Source of the DNA: Deinococcus indicus
GTDB taxonomy: Bacteria > Deinococcota > Deinococci > Deinococcales > Deinococcaceae
Assembly (NCBI RefSeq): GCF_002198095.1
Contig: NZ_NHMK01000037.1
Coordinates: 1 to 57,672 of the forward strand
Direction: 5' to 3'
Length of the DNA: 57,672 nucleotides
Positions 26,335 through 36,339 of the stretch are shown here, in pieces. The notes below the pieces were generated by a model. The model had not been told where the DNA came from and made no database searches. It saw only the letters and a program-made list of their open reading frames with translations. The position numbers and the translations under genes are program-made. Each line of letters starts with the position of its first letter. Position 1 is the first letter of the stretch.

Positions 26335-29295
26335 ATGACGGACCTCCAGCGCGTCACGCCCCTGCCCGCCGCGTCCGGTCCCGCCGGGCGCACCCTGCGG
26401 ATCCTGATCGTCGAGGACAGCGAGGAGGACGCCTGGACGTACCAGCACCTGCTGCGGCGCGCGGCCGTTCAGGTGCAGTGCGAGGTCGTGGTGACCGGCG
26501 CCGCCGCCGTCGAAGCGCTGCGGTGTGAGCTGCCCGACTGCGTGCTGCTGGACTTCAACCTGCCCGACATGACCGGCCTGGAGGTCCTGGCGGAAGCCCG
26601 GCCCGCCTGCGCGGTCGTCATGCTGACCGGCGTCGGGGACGAGCAGATCGCCGTTCAGGCCATGAACGCGGGCGCGCAGGACTACGTCGTGAAATCATCC
26701 CTGAGCGCTCCCGGCCTGCTGCGCGACCTGGAACGCGCCGTCGAGAAGTACCGCCTGCAACGCGAACTGACCGTCTCGCGCGAGCGGATGCAGGCGGCGC
26801 TCGGCAGCGTCGACGACGGCCTGCTCAGCCTGGACCGCGACCTGAACCTGCTGTACCTCAACCCGGCCGCGCGGTGCCTGCTGCAACTCCCGGACGCCCC
26901 CCACGCGGACCTGGGCGCGCAGACCCCCTGGATGTTCAGCGGGGCGTTCCTGGACGTCATGCGTGCGGCCCTGCACGGCGGTGAGCGCCGCAGCACGGAA
27001 CTTCGTGCGCCGCAGGGACCGTGGCTGGACGTGCGCCTGTACCCCGGTCCGGGCGGCCTGACCGTCACCCTGCGCGACGTGACCCAGCGCCGCCAGGAAG
27101 AAGAGCGGCTGCGGCTGCTCGAATCGGTCGCCGTGAACGCCCGCGAAGCCGTGGTGATCTCCGAGGCCGAACCGGTCACCGGAGAAGGACCGCGCGTCGT
27201 ATACGTCAACGAGGCCTTTACCCGCATGACCGGCTACGCTCCCGAGGACATCATCGGACGCACCCCGCGTATCCTGCAGGGCCCCGCCTCCGACAGGGCG
27301 GTGCTGGACCGCATCCGCGCGAACCTGCTCTCCTGGACACCGGTGGATGAGATCATTCAGAACTACTCCAAGGACGGCACGCCCATCTGGGTGCATCTGA
27401 GCATCGTGCCCGTCCCGGACGCCCGCGGCTGGTTCACCCACTGGGTCAGCGTGCAGCGCGACGTGACGGAAGACGTGCAACGCGAACGCCGCGACCGCAC
27501 CCGGCGCGAACTGCTCGAGATGGCTGCCGCCGGCCGGCCCGTCGAGGACCTGCTCGACGGCCTGTGCCGCCTGATCCGCCTGGACCTCGGCAACCTGATC
27601 GTCACGGCCTGGCTGCGTGACGGTCACCTGCTCACCCTGCGGGCCAGCGTGAACTCCGACGTGGACGCCATCCGGAGCTCCGAGCAGCAGGGCATCGCCC
27701 AGGTGGACCTCCGCAGCGATGAGGGCGTGTCCGCCACGGTCATCCGCACCCGGCAACCCGTGATCGTGGATGACATCCGCAGCGGACACGTCACCCTGCA
27801 CCGCGGCGCGCGCGAGGCGCTCCTGGCCAGCGGACTGCACGCCATGTGGACCCTGCCGGTCCTGTCCAGCCGCGCGGACGAACCGCCCCTGGGCGTGTTC
27901 ACGGTCTTCAGCCACGAGCCCCGCATGCCCGCCCCGCCGGAACTCGCGGCCCTTCAGGACCTCACCGGACTGGCGTCGCTGCTCATCGAACGGGCGCTGG
28001 CGCAGACGCGGATGCAGCGGCTCGCGATGTACGACAGCCTGACCGGCCTTCCGAACCGGGCGCTGTACCTCGAGTACCTGACGCAGGCCCTGAACCGCAG
28101 CGGCCACACCGGCGAGCGGCTCGCGGTGGGCCTGCTGGACCTCAACCGCTTCAAGGTCATCAACGACACCCTGGGTCACAGCGCCGGCGACGAACTGCTC
28201 GCCCAGGTGGCGCAGCGCCTGCGCAGCTCCTTCCGTCCGTCCGATGTGATCGCCCGTATGGGCGGTGACGAGTTCACGCTGATCCTACCGTTCAGCAGTG
28301 AAAAGGGCGTCTTCCGCAGCGGCATCGAGCAACTCCTGAACACCTGCTTCCAGACGCCCTTTCAGGTCAAGGAGCAGGAACTGTTCGTCACGGCCAGCCT
28401 GGGCGTGGCGTTCGCGCCCGAGCACGGCACCGACGCCGAGACGCTGCTCAGCGCCGCCGATCTCGCCATGTACCGGGCCAAACGCACCGGCGGGGGCGTG
28501 GCCGAGTTCGACCCTGCCGCCGCTGCCCTGCAACCCGGCCGGGTCAGTCTGGAGACGGACCTGTACCACGCGCTGGAACGCAACGAACTCGAACTGCACT
28601 ACCAGCCGCTGTTCCGGGCCGGCACCCGGGAGCTACTGGGCGCCGAGGCGCTGTGCCGCTGGCGGCACCCCCGGCTGGGGATGATCCCGCCCGCCGAGTT
28701 CATTCCACTCGCCGAGAACTCCGGCCTGATCCTGCCGATCGGCGCCTGGGTGCTGAACGAGGCGTGCCGTCAGCTGGCGCAGTGGCACGTTCAACACCCG
28801 CAGTTGCAGGTGGGCGTGAACCTCAGCCCACGGCAGTTCTGGAATCCGCACCTCGTGCAGTCGGTCCGGGAAGCCCTGGAACGGCACGCCCTGCCGGGAT
28901 CCTGCGTGGTCCTGGAGATCACGGAGAGCGTCCTGATGAACGTCCCGGACGCTGAAGTGACCCTGCGCCGCCTGCGGGACCTGGGCGTGCGGCTCTCACT
29001 GGACGACTTCGGCACCGGCTACAGCAGCCTCAGCTACCTCAACCGCTTTCCGCTGACCGCCCTGAAGATCGACCGGTCCTTTCTGAACGGCGTGACCGGC
29101 GACCTGAGCGGCACGCCCGAGAAGGTCATCCAGGCCGTCATGCTCCTCGCCCACGCGCTGGACCTGCAGGTCACCACCGAAGGCATCGAGACGTCCGAAC
29201 AGGCCGCGTTCATCGAGGAGGTCGGCGGCGACATCCTCCAGGGATACCTGCTGGGCCGTCCCGTTCCGGCGGAGCAATTCTGGTTGCCGGACTGA
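26335..29295 (+). CDS. REC-PAS-PAS(LOV-like)-GAF-GGDEF-EAL response regulator
   Basis: The 986-residue protein starts with a receiver domain (about 22-140; IVEDSEED, phospho-acceptor Asp in LLDFNLPDMTG, Lys in DYVVKSS). PAS (about 145-250), a LOV-like PAS (about 258-385), GAF (about 395-555), GGDEF (about 565-725) and EAL (about 740-986) follow. The second PAS has the LOV signature surroundings (NEAFTRMTGYAPEDIIGR, then RILQGP, NYSKDGTPIWV, WVSVQRDVTE), but the flavin-adduct Cys position is Pro (GRTPRILQG). GGDEF is intact (ARMGGDEF, RPSD I-site), as is EAL (AEALCRWRHP, LEITESVLMN, DDFGTGYSSLSYL, LKIDRSFL, TTEGIET). No histidine kinase is nearby. The gene lies 24 nt after the HD-GYP gene, and CAAGAT ends 6 nt before ATG, so it may also have its own leaderless start. 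The stop overlaps repeat copy 6. Confidence 0.92.
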   Translation: MTDLQRVTPLPAASGPAGRTLRILIVEDSEEDAWTYQHLLRRAAVQVQCEVVVTGAAAVEALRCELPDCVLLDFNLPDMTGLEVLAEARPACAVVMLTGVGDEQIAVQAMNAGAQDYVVKSSLSAPGLLRDLERAVEKYRLQRELTVSRERMQAALGSVDDGLLSLDRDLNLLYLNPAARCLLQLPDAPHADLGAQTPWMFSGAFLDVMRAALHGGERRSTELRAPQGPWLDVRLYPGPGGLTVTLRDVTQRRQEEERLRLLESVAVNAREAVVISEAEPVTGEGPRVVYVNEAFTRMTGYAPEDIIGRTPRILQGPASDRAVLDRIRANLLSWTPVDEIIQNYSKDGTPIWVHLSIVPVPDARGWFTHWVSVQRDVTEDVQRERRDRTRRELLEMAAAGRPVEDLLDGLCRLIRLDLGNLIVTAWLRDGHLLTLRASVNSDVDAIRSSEQQGIAQVDLRSDEGVSATVIRTRQPVIVDDIRSGHVTLHRGAREALLASGLHAMWTLPVLSSRADEPPLGVFTVFSHEPRMPAPPELAALQDLTGLASLLIERALAQTRMQRLAMYDSLTGLPNRALYLEYLTQALNRSGHTGERLAVGLLDLNRFKVINDTLGHSAGDELLAQVAQRLRSSFRPSDVIARMGGDEFTLILPFSSEKGVFRSGIEQLLNTCFQTPFQVKEQELFVTASLGVAFAPEHGTDAETLLSAADLAMYRAKRTGGGVAEFDPAAAALQPGRVSLETDLYHALERNELELHYQPLFRAGTRELLGAEALCRWRHPRLGMIPPAEFIPLAENSGLILPIGAWVLNEACRQLAQWHVQHPQLQVGVNLSPRQFWNPHLVQSVREALERHALPGSCVVLEITESVLMNVPDAEVTLRRLRDLGVRLSLDDFGTGYSSLSYLNRFPLTALKIDRSFLNGVTGDLSGTPEKVIQAVMLLAHALDLQVTTEGIETSEQAAFIEEVGGDILQGYLLGRPVPAEQFWLPD

Positions 29296-29429
29296 TACGA
29301 ACTCCGATTGAATGGGGTGCAAAGTCCGTTCAATCCGAGCGGAGCGAGTGGGAGCAGAGCGGGCTCCGGACGTGGAGCCAGCAATCCAGTGAAGTTCCGG
29401 ATTGTTGGCGAAACACACGCAGTCCGTAT
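29295..29429 (+). repeat. Dispersed hairpin repeat, copy 6
   Basis: This 135-bp copy runs from ATACGAACTCCGATTGAATG to GGCGAAACACACGCAGTCC then GTAT. Its first base is the last base of the TGA stop of the response-regulator gene. Both hairpins are recognisable (GGATTGTTGG pairs with CCAGCAATCC). Confidence 0.9.
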
Positions 29430-29461
29430 GATATGGACCCGGACGGAATGGTGGACCAAGA

Positions 29462-29780
29462 GTTTCCACGCGGCACGAGATGGGCGCCAGGACGCTGCCT
29501 ACCACGCCCATGCGCGGGTTTTTATAGGTCAGCACGGTGTTCTGTGAGCTTCTGTTCCATGCACTCCGCACCACACGACATTCGGCGCTTCTCGCTTTCT
29601 GGTTCTTCGATCGCCAGACGCTCGGTTTCGGGCTGTTCAGGCAGGGAGGAGCAGGTCACGGCCAAAAATTCCCTCTAGGACGCAACGAGGAAAATGACGT
29701 GCTGACCGATGTTTCTCTCTCTGTGCCCTCATGACGTCGTGTGGTGAACGACTCCAAGAGACGCGGAAACTCTTGCAGAA
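29462..29780 (+). repeat. Long intergenic repeat, copy A (about 320 bp)
   Basis: This non-coding stretch is clearly similar over its whole length to 53358-53676. Shared blocks include CCACGCGGCACGAG, CGCCAGGACGCTG, GGGCTGTTCAGGC, GCAACGAGG/GCAACGGAGG and TCATGACGTCGTGTGG. Both copies lie 30-40 bp after a dispersed hairpin repeat in the same orientation. Indels break any shared frame; a minus-strand 45-codon ORF here (ending TEHRADL) is frameshifted in the other copy. It may be a mobile-element relic or a structured RNA. Confidence 0.7.
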
Positions 29781-29850
29781 CCCATTCCATCCGAGCTGGT
29801 AGAGGCAACGCGGGTTTCAGGTCTCGAGTCGGTAGCCCCGTGCGCTACTG

Positions 29851-29879
29851 GTGTGTCGGGGAAACAGACGGAACCATCA
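29851..29879 (+). repeat. Degenerate right end of the dispersed repeat
   Basis: GTGTCGGGGAAACAGACGGA followed by ACCATCA resembles the repeat's right end (GTGTCGGCGAAACAAACGGC then AGTCCGTATCA). As in better copies, the terminal TGA on the minus strand is the stop codon of the adjacent gene, here csoR. The match is short and diverged. Confidence 0.4.
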
Positions 29880-30236
29880 GGTGTACTTGAGGGCTTCCAT
29901 GAGTTCCTCGACGATTTCCACGCTGTCGCCGCGGGTGCTGGCGGTCGCGACGTGCGCTTCGAGGTGGCCGCGCAGCACGACCTCGCCCGCGCCGGACAGC
30001 GCGCCCTGCACGGCCTTGATCTGCCGCAGCACGTCCACGCAGTAGGCGTCCGGGTCGTCGAGCATGCGCACAATCGCGTCGAGGTGGCCGCGCGCGATGC
30101 TCAGGCGGCGGGCGGCGCGTTTGCGGGCGTCTTCCGGCATGCACAGGTGATCGGGGGCGGCGTGGCACGCTCCTTCCTGCGCGGGGACCGGCGCGTCGGG
30201 GGCGGCGGCCTTGCGGCGGGCGGCGCGGGCGGTCAT
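29877..30236 (-). CDS. csoR: CsoR-family metal-sensing repressor
   Basis: The 119-residue all-helical DNA-binding protein belongs to the CsoR/RcnR (DUF156) family. The core runs from RKRAARRLSIARGHLDAIVR to the GHLEAHV helix. Ligand positions are Cys in AYCVDVL and two His in GHLEAHV, giving Cys-His-His instead of the Cys-His-Cys of Mycobacterium CsoR. Thermus thermophilus CsoR is known to have the same Cys-His-His set and to respond to copper and other metals. The N-terminal 30 residues contain extra His and Cys (CHAAPDHLC) that could add ligands. The start is one base after the copZ stop, so the two are coupled. It probably represses both copZ-csoR and the divergent copA through the CCCC..TGGGG sites between them. 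Confidence 0.9.
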   Translation of the reverse strand: MTARAARRKAAAPDAPVPAQEGACHAAPDHLCMPEDARKRAARRLSIARGHLDAIVRMLDDPDAYCVDVLRQIKAVQGALSGAGEVVLRGHLEAHVATASTRGDSVEIVEELMEALKYT

Positions 30237-30237
30237 G

Positions 30238-30447
30238 TCAGGCGCCGTGGGCAGGGCTGGCGGCGTAGCCTTCCTCAGTGACGGCGGCGATCAGGGCGGG
30301 CAGGTCGGCGGTGCCGGTGACGGTGGCGAGGCCGCGCGCGAGGTCCACCTCGGCGTGCTGCACGCCGGGCACCTGAGCCAGCGCCTGCTGCACGGCTTTC
30401 TGGCAGTGGCCGCAGGTCATGCCGGTGACGGTCAGTTCAGTCTTCAT
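30238..30447 (-). CDS. copZ: CopZ-like copper chaperone
   Basis: The 69-residue product is a single heavy-metal-associated domain with the copper-binding motif MTCGHC near the N terminus. It is a ferredoxin-like fold that carries Cu(I) to the P-type ATPase and lowers free cytosolic copper. Length and motif are normal for the family. The gene is first in the copZ-csoR operon, and a TTGACA/TAACAT promoter places transcription start at its ATG, so the mRNA is probably leaderless. It is divergent from copA, its presumed partner. Confidence 0.92.
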   Translation of the reverse strand: MKTELTVTGMTCGHCQKAVQQALAQVPGVQHAEVDLARGLATVTGTADLPALIAAVTEEGYAASPAHGA

Positions 30448-30453
30448 ACCCTG

Positions 30454-30482
30454 ATGTTATCCCCCCCCTGGGGGACTGTCAA
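30454..30482 (-). promoter_or_regulatory. copZ-csoR promoter, TTGACA-17-TAACAT
   Basis: On the minus strand a perfect -35 TTGACA (30482-30477) and a -10 TAACAT (30459-30454) are separated by exactly 17 bp. The -10 ends 6 nt before the copZ ATG. The spacer is almost entirely the CCCC..GGGG operator. Confidence 0.8.
30459..30476. promoter_or_regulatory. Putative CsoR operator at copZ
   Basis: ATCCCCCCCCTGGGGGAC is a GC-rich pseudo-palindrome of the type bound by CsoR repressors. It lies within the -35/-10 spacer, so bound repressor would block RNA polymerase directly. Confidence 0.7.
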
Positions 30483-30721
30483 TTTGTTCTGCCTGCATCC
30501 GGCGGAGGCCGGACTGCTCTGGTACGGATGGCCCCGGTGTGGGCGCTCCGGCTGGCCGGCCAGCGCGAGAAGACAGGCGAAGGGTGAAAAATCTGGCCCT
30601 TCCGAAGTGATTCATCCTCGACCACCCAGACGTGAAAAACTCGACACGAAGCAGTCGGCGCGAATGGGGGGAGAGTGATCGGTGATCTGCGCCAGGAGTC
30701 GGGTGTTCCACCTGGAGCAGC
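30483..30721. other. copZ-copA divergent intergenic core, nothing else seen
   Basis: The DNA between the two copper promoters (about 240 bp) shows no ORF with a recognisable product and no further operator-like sequence. Confidence 0.5.
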
Positions 30722-30750
30722 TTGCAGGTAGAGGCCGCCCGGACTATGCT
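30722..30750 (+). promoter_or_regulatory. copA promoter, TTGCAG-17-TATGCT
   Basis: A -35-like TTGCAG (30722-30727) and -10 TATGCT (30745-30750) are spaced 17 bp apart. The expected start, about 7 nt downstream, coincides with the beginning of the second CsoR-type operator. Confidence 0.6.
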
Positions 30751-30756
30751 GGGTTT

Positions 30757-30775
30757 ATACCCCCCTGGGGAGGGT
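30757..30775. promoter_or_regulatory. Putative CsoR operator at copA
   Basis: TATACCCCCCTGGGGAGGG repeats the CCCCCC-TGGGG core of the copZ operator and overlaps the predicted copA transcription start. The two sites suggest that one repressor controls both divergent units. Confidence 0.65.
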
Positions 30776-30824
30776 CTGGATATTGTTCCTGATCGGCCCC
30801 GCCCGCGTCCCTGAGGAGCCTTCC

Positions 30825-33341
<2,517 letters not shown>

Positions 33342-33362
33342 ACCGAGTGATAGCCTGACCTC

Positions 33363-33458
33363 ATGGAATGGCGCGTCGCCTGCTGCGGGCAGATGCGCCG
33401 TTCCGGGTCCCGGCGGCCTACCCCCCGAGTTCCCGCCCGGCCCCGGAGGTGCCCATGA
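33363..33458 (+). CDS. Possible leaderless 31-residue upstream ORF
   Basis: An ATG lies 6 nt after a TAGCCT box and opens a 31-codon Arg/Pro-rich ORF (start MEWRVACCGQM). Its TGA overlaps the ATG of the following secreted metallopeptidase-like gene (CCCATGAAC). This arrangement would allow translational coupling or a leader peptide, but the composition could also be chance in high-GC DNA. Confidence 0.3.
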   Translation: MEWRVACCGQMRRSGSRRPTPRVPARPRRCP

Positions 33459-36214
33459 ACTGGACCCCGGCCCTGCGCGTCCTGCTGCTGCTCCTGCTGG
33501 CCCTGAGCGGCCGCGCGGCAGCGTTCACACCCGCCCAGTACCAGATCTACTGCGGGTTTCCCTTCTACGACGTCACGCAGTGGCAACTCACGCCGAACTG
33601 GGTTTCACGCTGGAACGCCCTGGGCGCACGGACCGGCGTCCCTGACCTGGGCACTCAACTCAGCGGCGGCCTGCAGAAGGCCGGGACGGTCCGGCAGGCC
33701 GTGTCGAACACGGTCGCCAGCATCCTGATCGGGAACGAGGCCACCCAGCAGTACTACGACACCTGGTACAGCGCGCCCGTCCTTCGGCAGTTGACGGCGC
33801 TGGGCATTGCTGACCCGGATTTCGGTCTGTCCACCGCTGCCGGCGTCGCGCAGCAGAGCGTTCCGAACGACTGTCTGAGCGCTGAGCGTCGCCGCATGCT
33901 GGAGGGCTTCGCTGCGCAGGCGATGGCCGCGTACCAGAAATTGGGTTTCACCTCACCCGGTGGGAAGAACCTCGGGCCGGTCGTGCAGGGCGGCAGTCAG
34001 CGGGCCGTGCGTCTGTACGTCCTGCCGCCGGAACTGTACGAGGGTGCCGCCAACACCAGCGGACGCTGCCAGCAGGGCGGGAAGATCCAGCGGCAGAACC
34101 TGTCGTTCGTGAAGATCAACGCGAACGAACTGCGCGGCACGGACGCCAAGGCGTTCTACATCATCGCGCACGAACTGTTCCACGTCGTTCAGGCCGCGCA
34201 GGGACTGGAAACCAGGCCCGGCCTGGACCGCTGCGACCTGATGCACCACTGGATGCATGAAGGAATGGCGGACGCCCTGGCCCTGCACGTCACCCGCACG
34301 CGTTTCCCGAACTACCGTCCCAGCCTCACCGACGACATCGGCCTGAACTTCTACGGCCTGCGCTCCATGAGTCTCAGCCTGCCGCAGCCGCACACGCCGA
34401 CCGCCTCTGACCTGCGCAACTACCGGGCCAGCAGCTTCTGGCGGCACCTCGCCGAGCGCTACCACGGTGGGCAGTACGCCTTCTACGCGCAGTACCTGGA
34501 CCTGCCGGAAACGAACGCCGGACGTGACGACTGGCTCAATCACGCCGACATCCTCGTCAGCCGCGACGCCGCCGTCACCATCGCCCCCGAACAGCGGCAG
34601 GCGTCACGCAACGGGCTGTACCTGACCCTGCCGGACTTCTACACCGAGTACGCCACCTGGGGCACCGAGAAGTTCAGCGCGGTCGGCGACGCCGCCTGGA
34701 TGAAAGAGGCATTCGCGCCGTGCCAGACCGTCACGCTGGACGCCAGGACCAACCGCAGCCAGACCCTGACCTTCGCCGATATGCAACCCTTCTCGGCCCG
34801 CTGCGTGCGCGTGAAGTTCACGGGCTTGCAGGTCGGTCAGCGCTTCAGTGTCGTGCCCATGACCGGCCCGCTCGGCAACGGCCTGGCTGACGAACTGCAC
34901 CTGGGCCGCGCCCGCAGCAGCGGCCTGAAAGCCTTCAACTGCTATCAGGACTTCAGCGTGAAACGCCTGGGCCAGACGCTGCATCCAGGCTGCCTGTTCA
35001 AGCCCTTTACCGGCGCGGACAGCGGCGTGCGCGTCTGGCAGGCCGAGGCGGACGAACCCGCCCCCGGCCGCTCCCCGGAGTACCTGTGGGTGCTGTCGTG
35101 GGTGCCGGCGGACGCCAGCGACCGTCAGCTGACCCGCCGCGCCAGCCCCACCCTGGTGCTCGGGTTGGACGTCACCACCCTGAACTCGGCCCTGCCGCCC
35201 AGCCCACCGGCACCCAGCACGACAGGCGCCCCGGTCCGCAAACGCACGGTGGGCACCGTGAACCTCGACCCGCCGGACAGCGCGCAGGAAGTCCTGCCGC
35301 TCCGGGGCGCCGAGCAGACCGGACTGACCGGTGACCTGAACCTGAGCAAACTCGCGTTCGGCGTGCAGGACCTCGGCGTCAGCGCCCTGAACCGCGCCGC
35401 GCAGGACGCCACGGACGGCGACCTGTACGCCCTGGGCGTCAGTCTCGCGGACGTGTCGTTCGGCCCGGTCAGTTTCGGCGATCTGAGCGCCGTGCAGGAG
35501 AACTTCGAGAGCGACGGCGACTTCCTGGGGATCAGCCCGGAACGCGCCATCAATTTCGGGCAGACCGGCACCTTCCGCGCGTGGGTGCTGGGCGGCAACA
35601 ACCAGCGTTCCGAGTCCCCCATGACCCGCCTGTACATCACGCCGCCCGGCCCGGACGGGCTGCCCGGCCCCGGCCTGACCCTGAACGTCACGCAGTTCGA
35701 CCGGGCCGCGCTGGTCGTGGAGTTCAGCGGCGCGGTATGCAGCGTGCCCTGGCCGCCGCCCCCCACCCGCCCGCTGGCCGAGCATCTGGCCGCCGCGTGC
35801 GCCCGGACGTACCCGGTCAGCGGCACCATCGTGAAACCGCACGCGTTCGTGTACAGCCGCGCCCAGGCACTGACGGTCGGTGACACGCCCGGCACCCGCC
35901 TGTACCGACAGGACATGCAGGCGTTCCTGGGCGCGGCGCTGCCCGGACTGAACGGTCTGCCCGGCGGCCCTACCGGCGCGGGCAGCGGCGCGGCCGGCCC
36001 GCCTCCCGCCGCTGCAGGTGCGGGCAGCGGGCCGGGCAGCCGGCTCCCCGGTACGGGCGGATGCGCCCTGAGCGACCGGCAACTGCTGGAGTTCCTGGCG
36101 TACTCCGACGATCCCGGCGAAGGCCCGCCTCCCTTCGACCTGAGCGTGCTCGGCACCCTGAGCAGCCCGGCATGCGTGCAGCGCCTCATGGAACTCCAGC
36201 CGCAGGAGCCCTGA
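33455..36214 (+). CDS. Large secreted protein with HExxH metallopeptidase motif
   Basis: The 919-residue product starts at 33455 (GGAGGTG upstream) with a signal peptide of about 24 residues ending GRAAA. Near residue 240, YIIAHELFHVVQAAQ contains HExxH, and about 30 residues later HHWMHEGMADALALH supplies the Glu typical of gluzincin-type zinc proteases. The active-site layout is therefore credible, although no named family is recognised. The C-terminal half (about 430-900) has beta-rich regions that may bind substrate or surface, including RCVRVKFTGL and a Pro/Gly/Ala-rich stretch near residues 835-870, with scattered Cys that could form disulphides. It is probably secreted. The gene stands between copA and the aldehyde dehydrogenase with no obvious functional link. 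Confidence 0.8.
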   Translation: MNWTPALRVLLLLLLALSGRAAAFTPAQYQIYCGFPFYDVTQWQLTPNWVSRWNALGARTGVPDLGTQLSGGLQKAGTVRQAVSNTVASILIGNEATQQYYDTWYSAPVLRQLTALGIADPDFGLSTAAGVAQQSVPNDCLSAERRRMLEGFAAQAMAAYQKLGFTSPGGKNLGPVVQGGSQRAVRLYVLPPELYEGAANTSGRCQQGGKIQRQNLSFVKINANELRGTDAKAFYIIAHELFHVVQAAQGLETRPGLDRCDLMHHWMHEGMADALALHVTRTRFPNYRPSLTDDIGLNFYGLRSMSLSLPQPHTPTASDLRNYRASSFWRHLAERYHGGQYAFYAQYLDLPETNAGRDDWLNHADILVSRDAAVTIAPEQRQASRNGLYLTLPDFYTEYATWGTEKFSAVGDAAWMKEAFAPCQTVTLDARTNRSQTLTFADMQPFSARCVRVKFTGLQVGQRFSVVPMTGPLGNGLADELHLGRARSSGLKAFNCYQDFSVKRLGQTLHPGCLFKPFTGADSGVRVWQAEADEPAPGRSPEYLWVLSWVPADASDRQLTRRASPTLVLGLDVTTLNSALPPSPPAPSTTGAPVRKRTVGTVNLDPPDSAQEVLPLRGAEQTGLTGDLNLSKLAFGVQDLGVSALNRAAQDATDGDLYALGVSLADVSFGPVSFGDLSAVQENFESDGDFLGISPERAINFGQTGTFRAWVLGGNNQRSESPMTRLYITPPGPDGLPGPGLTLNVTQFDRAALVVEFSGAVCSVPWPPPPTRPLAEHLAAACARTYPVSGTIVKPHAFVYSRAQALTVGDTPGTRLYRQDMQAFLGAALPGLNGLPGGPTGAGSGAAGPPPAAAGAGSGPGSRLPGTGGCALSDRQLLEFLAYSDDPGEGPPPFDLSVLGTLSSPACVQRLMELQPQEP

Positions 36215-36305
36215 CGGCAGTCGGCCGGACTGCGTGACCCGGTTCGGCCAGCCGGTACCCCGACGTGTGGATGGGAATCCCAGCGTCATCTGAAGCTTTC
36301 TCACA

Positions 36306-36333
36306 TTGGCGGCTGGGCTGCACGGACTAGAAC
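36306..36333 (+). promoter_or_regulatory. Leaderless promoter of the aldehyde dehydrogenase, TTGGCG-16-TAGAAC
   Basis: The -35-like TTGGCG (36306-36311) and -10 TAGAAC (36328-36333) are 16 bp apart. The -10 ends 6 nt before the ATG at 36340, so the transcript would begin at or next to the start codon. Confidence 0.5.
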
Positions 36334-36339
36334 GGGGGT

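Noticed and set aside
23539..26448. 969-codon antisense ORF
   Set aside because: Shadow of the GGDEF-GAF-HD-GYP gene in high-GC DNA.
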